Of a DNA stretch of 64,000 nucleotides, positions 35,131 to 44,196 are shown piece by piece; position 1 is the first letter of the stretch; each line of letters opens with the position of its first letter. Under the pieces are notes generated by a model, which was not told the origin of the DNA, made no database searches, and was given only the letters and a program-made list of their open reading frames with translations. Source of the DNA: JASSUD01 sp031963045 (GTDB taxonomy: Bacteria > Pseudomonadota > Gammaproteobacteria > Burkholderiales > Burkholderiaceae); assembly GCA_031963045.1 (NCBI GenBank), contig JASSUK010000032.1, positions 124,001-188,000 on the forward strand, in the 5' to 3' direction. Position numbers and translations under genes: made by a program.

Positions 35131-35613
35131 TTAATCACGTTTACGTGAAGCTTTTTTTGTTTTTTGTCGTGGTGGATTCTTCCAGCGCTCCAAGATCATC
35201 GCAACCCGCCGTGCATAGGCATCACGTAGTGCTGGAGTCTCTGAGTGGTAGGCACCCACTGCCTTCCAGGTATTGCCATGTTTATTCATTTTCTGGCGCA
35301 AATGCCAAGCGGCAATATAAATGCTAGCGCAAGGTTGCATCAGTGTAGCGCTTGAAACCCCGTATTTTGAGAGTCTGGGGAGATGAATAGAGTTGATTTG
35401 CATCAAGCCGTAATCCATCGAACCATTATCGTTTTTGCGCAATGCTCCAGGCTGGTAATTTGATTCCTGCCAAGCAATGGCTCTCAAAACCATTGGATTC
35501 ACGTGCTGGTATTGTGCAGCGCTATCAAAACAGTCTGCGTGCGCAGGCGACATACTCAGCGCATAGGCGCTCAGAATGCTCAAGAAAAAGGGGATACAGC
35601 CCTTCAGTACCAT
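35131..35613 (-). CDS. SLT-type lytic transglycosylase (IagB/VirB1-like)
   Basis: 160 residues with a signal peptide (MVLKGCIPFFLSILSAYALSMSPAHA). The lysozyme-like fold starts DCFDSAAQYQHVNPMVLRAIAWQESNYQPGA with the catalytic Glu in WQESN; the motifs YGLMQIN and GNTWKAVGAYHS complete the SLT domain. Such small enzymes open peptidoglycan for type III/IV secretion or type IV pili. No secretion genes are nearby, so the machine served is unknown. The C-terminus is strongly basic (QKTKKASRKRD). Confidence 0.87.
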   Translation of the reverse strand: MVLKGCIPFFLSILSAYALSMSPAHADCFDSAAQYQHVNPMVLRAIAWQESNYQPGALRKNDNGSMDYGLMQINSIHLPRLSKYGVSSATLMQPCASIYIAAWHLRQKMNKHGNTWKAVGAYHSETPALRDAYARRVAMILERWKNPPRQKTKKASRKRD

Positions 35614-35635
35614 AAGAAAAAGAATAAAAACTGAG

Positions 35636-35672
35636 AGAAAAAAAACACGCCCGAAGCAGAGCTTCAGGCGGG
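35636..35672 (-). terminator. rho-independent terminator of the HU gene
   Basis: On the minus strand, stem CGCCTGAAGC-tct-GCTTCGGGCG followed by TGTTTTTTT, about 20 bases after the HU stop codon. Confidence 0.88.
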
Positions 35673-35691
35673 CAACCCATTCAGTACTTCA

Positions 35692-35970
35692 TTACTTTGC
35701 ATTCACAGCATCTTTAAATGCTTTACCTGCTGTGAACTTGACTGTGCGTGCTGCTGCAATGTTGATCGGCTCACCAGTTTTTGGATTGCGACCCGTGCGT
35801 GCTGCACGCTCACCTGCACCGAAACTGCCAAACCCGATCAATTGGATCGAATCGCCTGCTGCTACGGCATTTTTGATGGTATGCAACAATGCATCCAAAA
35901 CTTTATTTACATTTGCTTTGCTAGTTTCTACTTCTTCAGAGACTAAATCGATCAATTCTTGCTTATTCAT
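35692..35970 (-). CDS. hupB: DNA-binding protein HU
   Basis: 92 residues, the full length of HU. MNKQELIDLVSEEV, then the DNA-clasping arm GFGSFGAGERAARTGRNPKTGEP and the C-terminal VKFTAGKAFKDAVN. It bends and compacts DNA. It is monocistronic with its own terminator. HU helps DnaA open origins, and the gene lies 3 kb from the DnaA-box cluster. Confidence 0.96.
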   Translation of the reverse strand: MNKQELIDLVSEEVETSKANVNKVLDALLHTIKNAVAAGDSIQLIGFGSFGAGERAARTGRNPKTGEPINIAAARTVKFTAGKAFKDAVNAK

Positions 35971-36373
35971 GAACAGTCCTTTCCCGGTTAAATTAAAACA
36001 ATAGTTAAGAGGCGCCGTTAGATAGCTAAAAAGGCTTCGTCTAAAAGAGCGCTTTGGATATCTACCAAACGAAAGCCCCTAGAATTTTTGAAATCCACTT
36101 CCTGGAATATTGCATTTTTATAGGGAACGACCAGAGTCCAGAAGAACCTTTTAATTCCAGGGTCTGCGCATTCTAAGCGAACTAGCGCGTTTGGCTAGAG
36201 CCTTTTTCATTAAAACTGCTTACCGACACACTTTGGAATAAAAAAAGTGCTTTACTGTTGCAAAAAAGCACCTACTACCTACCAAAATCTATCCATACAG
36301 TCCGTATAAGTGTGTGCACAGCCATGTTGTGCCCCACCAAATCTCATGCACATACACAAAAAATCTACTGAAA
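35971..36373. other. divergent intergenic region between hupB and mnmC
   Basis: About 400 AT-rich bases. Promoters of hupB and mnmC are expected here. No repeat copy, RNA gene or accepted small ORF. Confidence 0.35.
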
Positions 36374-38455
36374 ATGACCGTTTCTACACAAAATAATGCC
36401 TGTAATGCGCAGGTAATTCCAGCAAAACGTGCTTTTCATATAAATGGCACCCCTTATTCCCCTCTATTCAATGACATCTATCACAGTGCACAAGGTGCTT
36501 TTGAGCAGGCGCAGCATGTGTTTATTCAAGGCAATGATCTAACCAGGCGTTGGATGCACCATGCAAGTAGAAGTTTCGTCATTTTAGAAACAGGATTTGG
36601 GTTAGGGGTAAATTTTTTAGCTACTTGGATGGCTTGGAAACAAGCCTCTCATAGCAACACATGTCTACATTTTGTGTCCATTGAGAAACATCCGTTTACA
36701 CAATCTGACCTGTATGAGCTGCTTTTAAGCATCTCGCCATCGAGTTTACGACCCCTTATTGAAGATTTATGTAGCCAATGGCCAGTACTCACGCCAGGAC
36801 TACATCGTTTGGAGTTCGATAAAGGGCAAGTCGTTCTAACCTTGTGCCTAGGGGATGTACGCGCTATTTTGCCTCAATTGCAGTTACAAGCCGATGCCTT
36901 TTATCTAGATGGATTTTCTCCAGACAAAAACCCCGATATGTGGGAGCTCGAGGTGGGACGAGCAATTGCACGGTTAGCAGTGAAAGGAGCCACTTTGGCA
37001 ACGTATACCGTGGCTAGCAAAGTACGTAAAACGCTAACACAAGCAGGCTTCGAAGTGCATCAGGTGCCTGGCTTTAGTACCAAGCGCACTATGCTGGTTG
37101 GACAGTTTGCTCCACGCTGGCATAAATCACGCCATTCCTCTATAAAACTTCCATCCTATGTACACAGCGAACGACATGCCTTAGTAATTGGCGCAGGAAT
37201 AGCTGGATGCGCGATTACCCATACGCTTTCACAACGTGGCTGGGAAATATCGTTACTCGATCAATGTAAGCATGCAGCACAACAGACCTCTGGCATTTCA
37301 TTAGGACTATTTCATCCGGCTATCACGCAAGATAACAGCCTCTTTGCTCGCGCCACCCGGGCAGGTTTTTTATTTACTCTACAGCATCTAAAAAAACTCT
37401 CTGCCACTAGTACTAGAAGCAATGAAATATGGAGGGCAACCGGCCTAGTCAAAATTGCAAAAAATGAAGAAGAAGCCAACCGCTTGCATACACTGGCACA
37501 GCAATTTGCCTATCCAGAAAATTTCGCTATACCGGTTAGTGCGCAAAAAGCCAGTGAGCTAGCAGGTACTACCATCCCCCGAGGTGGATGGTATTTCCCG
37601 GAAGCCGGGTGGGTAAACCCTTCCTCCTTATGTTTAGAGCAACTCACACAAGCAGGACCCAATCTAAAAACCTATTTTGAAAAACGGGTAGCTCAACTTA
37701 TTTGGCATTCAAACCGATGGCATGCTTTAGATGAAACTGGACGTGTTATTGCGCATGCCCCCATTGCTATCTTAGCTAGCGCACAAGGCACTTCTAGCCT
37801 TTTAAAAGGGCTAAATACACATCTGCCTCCAACGCAAAATATACGTGGCCAGATATCCACCCTAGCTTGCCCTCCATGGCATCACTTAAACCTGCCTATT
37901 ATTGGAGATGGTTACATAACGCCATTACCGAACGCAGAGGGACTGTGCAAAGAACTGCTTATTGGAGCTAGCTATGACCGTGAAAATTCAAATACGCAGC
38001 CTGATTTATCCAGTTATCACAGCAACCTAGCGCATCTTGCTGAGCTTTTACCTGATTTCATACCCTCCAAAAGTAATGGAATAAATCAAAGTAACGCTTC
38101 GCCTCACACTTTGCAAAACCCTGCACACGACGCCCGTTTATTACGCGAGCAGGTTGGTTTTCGCTGTGCCAGCGTAGATCGCCTACCTTTGCTGGGAGCT
38201 ATTTTCCAACAAGAAGCATGGCATCCCACCCACGCATCTAATGCAGGGGCACATCTTACTGATTTTCCACGATTTCCAGGCTTATTAGGTGCCTGGGCGT
38301 ATGGCTCACGCGGTTTGATATGGGCAACATTAGGCGCTGAACTCATTGCATCTCAACTTGAAGGAGAACCTTTACCTATAGAGCGTTCTATAACTTCTGC
38401 GTTTGATCCAGCACGATTTTTTCTCAGACAATTCCGCCGCACCTACACCGTATAA
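36374..38455 (+). CDS. mnmC: bifunctional tRNA mnm5(s2)U34 biosynthesis protein MnmC
   Basis: About 693 residues. The N-terminal methyltransferase domain has ILETGFGLGVNFLATW and the DAFYLDGFSPDKNPDMW block; the C-terminal FAD-dependent demodification domain starts at about residue 270 with ALVIGAGIAGCAITHTLSQRGW and ends in the substrate-binding GFRCASVDRLPLLG and AYGSRGL blocks. It converts cmnm5(s2)U34 to mnm5(s2)U34 in tRNA wobble positions, downstream of MnmE/MnmG and MnmA; mnmA is also in this window. ATG 36374 is chosen over upstream GTG 36314 because homology starts here. Confidence 0.93.
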   Translation: MTVSTQNNACNAQVIPAKRAFHINGTPYSPLFNDIYHSAQGAFEQAQHVFIQGNDLTRRWMHHASRSFVILETGFGLGVNFLATWMAWKQASHSNTCLHFVSIEKHPFTQSDLYELLLSISPSSLRPLIEDLCSQWPVLTPGLHRLEFDKGQVVLTLCLGDVRAILPQLQLQADAFYLDGFSPDKNPDMWELEVGRAIARLAVKGATLATYTVASKVRKTLTQAGFEVHQVPGFSTKRTMLVGQFAPRWHKSRHSSIKLPSYVHSERHALVIGAGIAGCAITHTLSQRGWEISLLDQCKHAAQQTSGISLGLFHPAITQDNSLFARATRAGFLFTLQHLKKLSATSTRSNEIWRATGLVKIAKNEEEANRLHTLAQQFAYPENFAIPVSAQKASELAGTTIPRGGWYFPEAGWVNPSSLCLEQLTQAGPNLKTYFEKRVAQLIWHSNRWHALDETGRVIAHAPIAILASAQGTSSLLKGLNTHLPPTQNIRGQISTLACPPWHHLNLPIIGDGYITPLPNAEGLCKELLIGASYDRENSNTQPDLSSYHSNLAHLAELLPDFIPSKSNGINQSNASPHTLQNPAHDARLLREQVGFRCASVDRLPLLGAIFQQEAWHPTHASNAGAHLTDFPRFPGLLGAWAYGSRGLIWATLGAELIASQLEGEPLPIERSITSAFDPARFFLRQFRRTYTV

Positions 38456-38599
38456 AAATCAACCAAAATACTTTTACATCACACCATTTACTGATCAGTA
38501 AGCAGGTGCACAACCTATTTTTTGAAAATCCTGATTTTTCAGAAATCTACTCAGAATTTTCTAAAAAAAATAAAAATACATAGCCTAACAAACAGCATA

Positions 38600-38740
38600 A
38601 CCCATCTTATATTGTGGATAACTTTGTGGACAAGCTGTTCATAATATCTGCATAACTAGGTATTTTACGAAAAACCTCAAAAGTTTTTATGGTTTATCCA
38701 CAAGATATCCACAACTTATAAATGAGTTATACAAATAGTA
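38600..38740. other. DnaA-box cluster, candidate replication origin
   Basis: Two exact boxes: TTATCCACA at 38694-38702 (plus) and its complement at 38613-38621. Near matches: TTGTCCACA (complement of 38625-38633), ATATCCACA 38705-38713, TTATACAAA 38727-38735, and TTATGAACA and TTATGCAGA types at 38636-38655; another, TAATACACA type, at 38837-38845. The two halves face each other around a 60-bp AT-rich spacer, with more AT-rich DNA either side (38521-38580, 38740-38850). No ORF lies between 38456 and 38944. rsmG, parA, parB and HU nearby fit an origin, but dnaA and dnaN are not in the window, so an alternative is a DnaA-regulated promoter. Confidence 0.55.
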
Positions 38741-38944
38741 TCCTCTTGATTTTAAAGGATAAATTGCTCTCTCCCACAGAAATGTACTCACTCTATTAGT
38801 TACTACTATATATATACATAACAACTAATAAAAAAATGTGTATTACTCATAAAAAACAAGATGCGAAAAAACTAGGTTCTATTCAAAAAAATCAGGTACA
38901 GTTCTTCGCCTTAGTCTTTGAGCAGTGTATGGAGTATATTTTTG

Positions 38945-40159
38945 ATGAATTCAGCCTTCTCATTTCTCCCTTCCTTTCTTACGGTTTCTAAACTTTTCCC
39001 AGATACCCTCTTTTTAGTCGGGCTTATTTTTTTCTTTGCAGGATTATGTGGAGAGCTCTGCTGGACACAGTGGCGCTTGCCACGTATTACGGGCTATGGC
39101 GCAGTTGGACTGATAGTTGGACCTGCCGGTTTAGACATTCTTGATAGCAGTTTGGTCAAAGAAGCTACGCTGTTGATGAGCATTGCTCTGAGTTTGTTGC
39201 TATTTGAGCTTGGTAGTCGGTTAAGTTTTCGTTGGATTCGTATGAATCCGTGGTTAGTCGTAACCAGCTTTACAGAAGCCATACTGACTTTTTGCGCCGT
39301 GCTTTTGCTGTTAAAAATAATGCGCTTTGAAACCACGACGGCTATGATTGCTGCGTCGATTGCTATTGCAACCTCTCCTACGATGATGGTGCAACTCAAA
39401 AGCGAGTTGAAAAGCGAAGGACAGGTAACAGAACGTCTGCTTATGCTTGCAGCACTTAACAGCATGTATGCCATTGTATTTTGCAAGCTGGCCTCGGTTT
39501 GCTTACGACAGGAGTACTACGGCAATGTGTTAGCAACGATTGCTGAGCCTTTGTACTTTATCGTGGGATCGGTGGTGCTAGCCTTTGTACTGGCTCACTG
39601 CTGTAAATTTCTCTACCGCCGATTCAATATGCAAGACGAATACGCTTTTGTCATGCTTATCGGCTTGATTTTAATAGCCCTTTCTTTAGTCACGGTATTA
39701 AAGCTTTCTATTACTCTTACGATGCTTACAGCGGGGATTATTTACAAAAATCTGGATGATCGCCCTAAACTATGGCCTACCCACTTTGGCACAGCAGGAT
39801 GGCTGCTTGCAGTAATTCTCTTTCTTGCCGCCCCGCTCTCTTTTGAGTGGAAGTTTGTAGCTATTGGAGGACTAGGAGCCTTTGCCCTGGTAGTGGTTCG
39901 TTTTGGAGCCAAACTTATCAGTGTGCTGGCTTTTGCCAAGCCAAGCGGCCTAAGCATAAAGCAAGCTTTTTCCTTAGGGATAGGGCTTATGCCTATGTCT
40001 GCATTGGCTTATCTTTTGGTAGAAGAGACGTACGGGCTATATCCCAGTTTAGACCCTACTCTGCGCGCAATGATGCAATGCGCCATTGTTTTCCTTCAAA
40101 TTTTTTCTCCTCTGCTGGTGCATTGGGCACTATCACGCGTTGGTGAGCGGAGGCAATAA
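38945..40159 (+). CDS. CPA2-family cation/proton antiporter
   Basis: About 404 residues with 11-12 hydrophobic segments and the CPA2 (Kef/NapA-type) Na+/H+-exchanger fold: RITGYGAVGLIVGPAGL near the N-terminus and IAIATSPTMMVQLKSE in the ion-binding region. There is no C-terminal TrkA-N/RCK domain, unlike KefB/KefC. GGAG at 38931-38934 precedes ATG 38945. It ends one base before the GCS2 gene, so the two are surely co-transcribed. Ion specificity is not determinable. Confidence 0.85.
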   Translation: MNSAFSFLPSFLTVSKLFPDTLFLVGLIFFFAGLCGELCWTQWRLPRITGYGAVGLIVGPAGLDILDSSLVKEATLLMSIALSLLLFELGSRLSFRWIRMNPWLVVTSFTEAILTFCAVLLLLKIMRFETTTAMIAASIAIATSPTMMVQLKSELKSEGQVTERLLMLAALNSMYAIVFCKLASVCLRQEYYGNVLATIAEPLYFIVGSVVLAFVLAHCCKFLYRRFNMQDEYAFVMLIGLILIALSLVTVLKLSITLTMLTAGIIYKNLDDRPKLWPTHFGTAGWLLAVILFLAAPLSFEWKFVAIGGLGAFALVVVRFGAKLISVLAFAKPSGLSIKQAFSLGIGLMPMSALAYLLVEETYGLYPSLDPTLRAMMQCAIVFLQIFSPLLVHWALSRVGERRQ

Positions 40160-41290
40160 ATGGAAAAACTAGAGCAATTTAATCCTTCTAAACCATTTAC
40201 ATTTGGTGTGGAATTAGAAATCCAGATAGTGAATACCTATGACTATGATTTAACAAAAGCTGCATCAGATGTTATGCGGCTGGTCGAAAAAAAGGTGAAA
40301 GAAGAGGCATTACCTGGCGATATCAAGCCTGAAATTACAGAAAGCATGATTGAGCTTGCTACTGGCATATGCACACGCTATGACCAAGCGCTCAATGAGC
40401 TTGGCCAGTTGCGTGATGTATTAGTAAATGCGGCAGATAAACTCAATGTGAACTTATGCGGCGGCGGTACGCACGGATTTCAGCAATGGCAAGATAGGCA
40501 AATTTTTGATTCGCCTCGGTTTTTGCATTTATCTGAGCTCTATGGTTATCTTGCTAAGCAATTCACCATCTTTGGGCAGCATGTGCATATTGGTTGCCCT
40601 GACCCAGACAGTGCGCTTTTTCTCCTACATTCCCTTTCTCGATATATTCCCCATTTCATAGCACTTTCTGCTTCCTCTCCATTTGTGCAGGGATTTGATA
40701 CCGGTTTTCAATCAGCCAGATTAAATTCAGTCCTCGCTTTCCCTATGAGTGGGCGCGCGCCTTTTGCCTTAACTTGGAATAGTTTTGAAGACTACTTCTC
40801 TAAAATGGTGGGCACAGGCGTTATAGAGAGCATGAAGGATTTCTATTGGGATATTCGCCCAAAACCTGAATTTGGAACCGTTGAAATACGCGTGATGGAC
40901 ACCCCTCTATCTATTAAGCGTGCAGCAGCCATAGCTTGTTATATCCAAACTCTTTCTCGCTATTTATTGCTTGATAAACCACTGACACTAAAAGAAGACG
41001 ACTACCTGGTTTATACCTATAACCGCTTTGAAGCTTGCCGATTCGGTTTAGAAGGAATGAATGTAAACCCTGAAACAGGGGTGAGAAGAACGATTGCAGA
41101 AGATATTGAGCACACACTCAAAGTATTAGAGCCTCATGCAGAGGCTCTATATTCGACAGAAGCCCTTGAAGAAATACGGGCAATTACACGCGGTCATAAC
41201 AGTGATGCAGCGTGGCTAAGACAAATATATCAAAAAGAAAATTCCCTAAATGAAGTAGTGCGCCAACAATGCCTACGTTGGAAACAATAA
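40160..41290 (+). CDS. ybdK: GCS2-family carboxylate-amine ligase (YbdK-type)
   Basis: 376 residues. FTFGVELEIQIVN at the N-terminus, ITESMIELATGICT, GGGTHGFQQWQDR, and FGQHVHIGCPDPD form the glutamate-cysteine ligase type 2 active site; IRPKPEFGTVEIRVMDTP is the conserved C-terminal block. Such proteins form gamma-glutamylcysteine or related amide bonds, the first step to glutathione, though in vivo substrates vary. ATG 40160 follows the antiporter stop directly with GGAGGC upstream. The coupling with a Kef-type antiporter suggests thiol-linked ion or electrophile control, by analogy with glutathione-gated Kef systems. Confidence 0.87.
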   Translation: MEKLEQFNPSKPFTFGVELEIQIVNTYDYDLTKAASDVMRLVEKKVKEEALPGDIKPEITESMIELATGICTRYDQALNELGQLRDVLVNAADKLNVNLCGGGTHGFQQWQDRQIFDSPRFLHLSELYGYLAKQFTIFGQHVHIGCPDPDSALFLLHSLSRYIPHFIALSASSPFVQGFDTGFQSARLNSVLAFPMSGRAPFALTWNSFEDYFSKMVGTGVIESMKDFYWDIRPKPEFGTVEIRVMDTPLSIKRAAAIACYIQTLSRYLLLDKPLTLKEDDYLVYTYNRFEACRFGLEGMNVNPETGVRRTIAEDIEHTLKVLEPHAEALYSTEALEEIRAITRGHNSDAAWLRQIYQKENSLNEVVRQQCLRWKQ

Positions 41291-41292
41291 GC

Positions 41293-41314
41293 ACGAGCCT
41301 TGGATAAGGCTCGT
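41293..41314. terminator. short hairpin between ybdK and aroC
   Basis: ACGAGCC / GGCTCGT with an eight-base loop between convergent genes. There is no adjoining T run, so a terminator role is weakly supported. Confidence 0.4.
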
Positions 41315-41323
41315 ACCATAATC

Positions 41324-42385
41324 TTATTTTCCGCACTGCCCGCGATACCTCAATGCATGGTCGATTAACACCAACGCTAGCAAACTTTCCACAATAGGCG
41401 TTGCGCGTATTCCTACACATGGATCATGGCGCCCCAGTGTTTCCATAATTACAGGCTTACCCTCCATATCAACTGAGCGACGCGGCACACGAATACTCGA
41501 TGTGGGTTTAATAGCCAACGAAACAGTCAGATCCTGCCCGGTAGAAATTCCGCCAAGAATGCCTCCAGCATGGTTAGTCAAAAAACCTTCAGGCGTGATT
41601 TCATCGCCATGCTCTGAACCTTTTTGCTGCACACTAGAAAATCCAGTACCAATCTCTACGCCTTTCACCGCGTTTAAGCCCATCATGACATAGGCTATTT
41701 CAGCATCCAACTTATCAAAAACAGGCTCACCTAAACCTACCGGAACACCACTTGCCACCACATTAATACGGGCACCAATCGAATCCCCTTCTCGGCGTAA
41801 TGCGTCCATATAGGCTTCAAGCTGAGGAATAATTTCGGTATTTGGAGCAAAAAAAGCATTGTGCTCGCGCATATCCCAATCCACAAAAGGAATATCAATA
41901 GGCCCAAGAGCAGCCATATGGCCTCGTATTTCTGTACCAAACTGCTCACCTAGCCATTTCTTTGCAACGGCTCCTGCTGCAACTAAAGGAGCCGTTAAGC
42001 GAGCAGAAGAGCGGCCCCCACCACGAGGGTCTCGTATTCCATATTTATTCCAATAACTATAATCGGCATGGCCTGGCCTAAAAGTGTCGGTAATATTCGT
42101 ATAGTCCGAGCTACGCATATCGGTATTACGGATAAGTAAACCTATGGGCGTGCCCGTAGTTTTGCCATCAAATACCCCAGAAAGAATCTCAACAAGATCT
42201 GCTTCTTGCCTTTGCGTCACATGGCGAGATGAGCCAGGCTTGCGCCGATCTAACTCACTTTGAATATCTGAAACCGATAAAACCATTCCCGGCGGACAGC
42301 CATCAATTACACACCCAATAGCAGGGCCATGGGATTCACCAAATGTGGTCACCGTAAAAAGCGTGCCGAGTGTATTTCCAGACAT
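41324..42385 (-). CDS. aroC: chorismate synthase
   Basis: 353 residues. Converts EPSP to chorismate with reduced FMN. Family signatures: TFGESHGPAIGCVIDGCPPG at the N-terminus, FRPGHADYSYWNKYGIRDPRGGGRSSAR and FLTNHAGGILGGISTGQ. Start MSGNTLGTLFTVT at 42385. No operon partner is adjacent; it is convergent with ybdK and upstream of it lies the tRNA-Met gene. It feeds the trpE branch also present in the window. Confidence 0.96.
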   Translation of the reverse strand: MSGNTLGTLFTVTTFGESHGPAIGCVIDGCPPGMVLSVSDIQSELDRRKPGSSRHVTQRQEADLVEILSGVFDGKTTGTPIGLLIRNTDMRSSDYTNITDTFRPGHADYSYWNKYGIRDPRGGGRSSARLTAPLVAAGAVAKKWLGEQFGTEIRGHMAALGPIDIPFVDWDMREHNAFFAPNTEIIPQLEAYMDALRREGDSIGARINVVASGVPVGLGEPVFDKLDAEIAYVMMGLNAVKGVEIGTGFSSVQQKGSEHGDEITPEGFLTNHAGGILGGISTGQDLTVSLAIKPTSSIRVPRRSVDMEGKPVIMETLGRHDPCVGIRATPIVESLLALVLIDHALRYRGQCGK

Positions 42386-42522
42386 ACAAAGAATCGCTTA
42401 TCAATAGTAAAGATAGAAAAAATAATGCAAAAATATATTTTAATGTCAAGGCCAATTATTTTGTTAAGAAATAGAGCAGGCGATTGACAGCGCTGCAAGC
42501 AATCGACATAATTCTGCACCTT

Positions 42523-42599
42523 GGCGAATTAGCTCAGCCGGTTAGAGCAACGGAATCATAATCCGCGGGTCCGGGGTTCGAATCCCTGATTCGCCACCA
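42523..42599 (+). tRNA. tRNA-Met (CAT), elongator type
   Basis: A 77-base cloverleaf including encoded CCA. The acceptor GGCGAAT pairs with ATTCGCC; the D-arm is TAGCTCAGCCGGTTAGAGC; the anticodon loop reads ATCATAA with CAT; the T-arm is GGGGTTCGAATCCCT. The paired first base and the CAT anticodon fit elongator methionine tRNA; an Ile2 (lysidine) tRNA is the alternative. An integrase remnant begins 175 bases downstream, so its 3' end was probably an attachment site. Confidence 0.93.
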
Positions 42600-43344
42600 A
42601 TTACCCCAACCATCCCCGATATATCCCTCTTCAAATTAACCGGAAAGCCTTGCAAAATAAGGGTTTTCCGGGGATTTATCCCATCCAATCCAAACCGAAA
42701 GAAACACAATCGAACCCAGCTGAACGGATGCTTTGTTGGTATCTGTGTAGGTATCCGTAGAGGGGGGGCTTAAGATGCCTGTAAATTCGCTCTCAGATGT
42801 TAAATATAAAGTCGTCAAACCCACTGCCAAACCCTTGAATTATTTGATGGAGGCAGTCTTCATTCATGGCGTCCACCAAATCGAGCCTACCTCACCAGGT
42901 GCTGGGTGACATGCTCGGCGGTAACCCATGGCTCGGTGTTCATGACATTTTCTGTACGAAAAGAGCGACTCTAAATCGTCTGTACTGTCTGGTTAAATGG
43001 TGACCAGTACATCTATTAAAGCTTTAATTAATTTATACGAAGGGAGCGCTAAAAAAGATTCCTCCAGATTTCTAGAGAAAACTTTAAAATCGCGTAAACC
43101 TAAACAGTAATACTGATATCCTCTCTTCATCCTTAGAGAGCCAGTTTTTTGAAAGCCACAATACTACGTTAATTTCTAAGCAATATTGATATTGCTTAGA
43201 AAGCGACGCATGCGGGCAGGCTGTCCCAAGTCCTTACATAAGAAAATGCAGTAGATCACGCATGCTTTGACTTCTTTTGTCTCCGATTTGCTGGTATTGC
43301 CTTGAGCGTATACGACCTGGGACTCAACATTTAGATTAAGACAC
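42600..43344. other. decayed genomic-island junction after tRNA-Met
   Basis: 745 bases holding the integrase remnant (42775-42885) and a small overlapping frame at 42866-43003 (45 residues, MASTKSSLPHQVLGDML...) with GGAGG about 12 bases upstream and no recognised family. There is also a 37-residue frame at 42997-43110 and a perfect 14-bp-arm palindrome TTTCTAAGCAATAT-tg-ATATTGCTTAGAAA at 43173-43202. Nothing else is recognised. Confidence 0.45.
42775..42885 (+). pseudogene. P4-type phage integrase remnant (frameshifted)
   Basis: The frame starts MPVNSLSDVKYKVVKPTAKP, matching the N-terminus of tyrosine integrases of the P4/CP4 type, which begin like MPLTDxxIRxAKPxxKPYKLFDGGGL. After residue 21 the frame goes off, but the +2 frame continues FDGGSLHSWRP, so a small indel separates the two halves. 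Stops follow. The upstream text GTTGGTATCTGTGTAGGTATC is the kind of sequence found before such integrases. Position beside tRNA-Met fits integration there. Confidence 0.6.
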
Positions 43345-44196
43345 ATGAAACTGGAAAAATATTTTCCACTCGATACGGTTAAAGACGAGTTCCGGGTCTG
43401 GACACAGCTCGCTAAGCCAGAGCTGCGCCTGCCGGCAAACGTCCTTTATATTTGCGAATACGGCTTTACTGAAACCCTCAACAACGTCATCGACCACGCT
43501 CAGGCGCAGAACCTCATTATTCGAGGCCAACAGGACACTATGTCCACCGTCTTTGAAATCGAAGATGACGGTATTGGCGTGTTTGCGAAACTTCGCGCTC
43601 ACTTCGGGTTGGATTCGGACATCCATGCGCTGATCGAGCTGGTCAAAGGCAAACTCACCGTCGCTCCTGAGGCACATAGCGGTGAGGGTCTATTTTTTGC
43701 CAGCAAGATGTTTGATCGCTTTGTCATTGAGTCGGGAGAATTGTCGGTTTCGTTTACTCATGATCAATGCGAGGTACGCAACGTAGCGCCTCGCCAGGGG
43801 ACGCTGATTCAGATGGAGATCGCCAACGATAGCCCCAAGACGGCAGTGCAAGTGTTTAATCATTTCTGCGATACGGAAGCGTTGATCTTCTACAAAACCC
43901 GGTTTTTTATCTCGCTCGCAGCACTCGAAGGCAATTTGATTTCACGTTCGCAGGCCAAGCGGGTAGCAGTACGGTTTGAGCAATTCAGTGAGGTCGAACT
44001 CGACTTTACGGGGGTCGAGAGTTTGGGACAAGCATTCGCTGATGAGCTAGTACGAGTGTGGCCCATCGCTCACCCACAGACAAAACTACTGGTAGTCAAT
44101 GCCAACGATACTGTGCTCAAGATGATAAGCCACGTTAAGGGACGGATTGATTTGCCACAACCAATCCCAGCGAGCGATCTTCAAGAAAAGCAATAA
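43345..44196 (+). CDS. GHKL ATPase with C-terminal STAS-like (DUF4325) domain
   Basis: 283 residues. A histidine-kinase-like ATP-binding fold at about 30-150 with N-box ETLNNVIDHA, G1-box EDDGIGVF and GEGLFFAS as G2/G3; the C-terminal ~85 residues (ISRSQAKRVAVRF onward, VELDFTGVESLGQAFADEL) are a DUF4325 STAS-like domain. Relatives I recall usually carry an extra N-terminal helix-turn-helix; none is present, so it may be N-terminally shortened. It has no RR partner. It looks richer in G+C than its neighbours and sits on a tRNA-adjacent island, consistent with transfer. A regulatory switch role by analogy with SpoIIAB-type ATPases is inference. Confidence 0.7.
   Translation: MKLEKYFPLDTVKDEFRVWTQLAKPELRLPANVLYICEYGFTETLNNVIDHAQAQNLIIRGQQDTMSTVFEIEDDGIGVFAKLRAHFGLDSDIHALIELVKGKLTVAPEAHSGEGLFFASKMFDRFVIESGELSVSFTHDQCEVRNVAPRQGTLIQMEIANDSPKTAVQVFNHFCDTEALIFYKTRFFISLAALEGNLISRSQAKRVAVRFEQFSEVELDFTGVESLGQAFADELVRVWPIAHPQTKLLVVNANDTVLKMISHVKGRIDLPQPIPASDLQEKQ

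Noticed and set aside
42997..43110. 37-residue frame MVTSTSIKALINLYEG... in the island junction
   Set aside because: No ribosome site and no family recognised; left inside the region description only.
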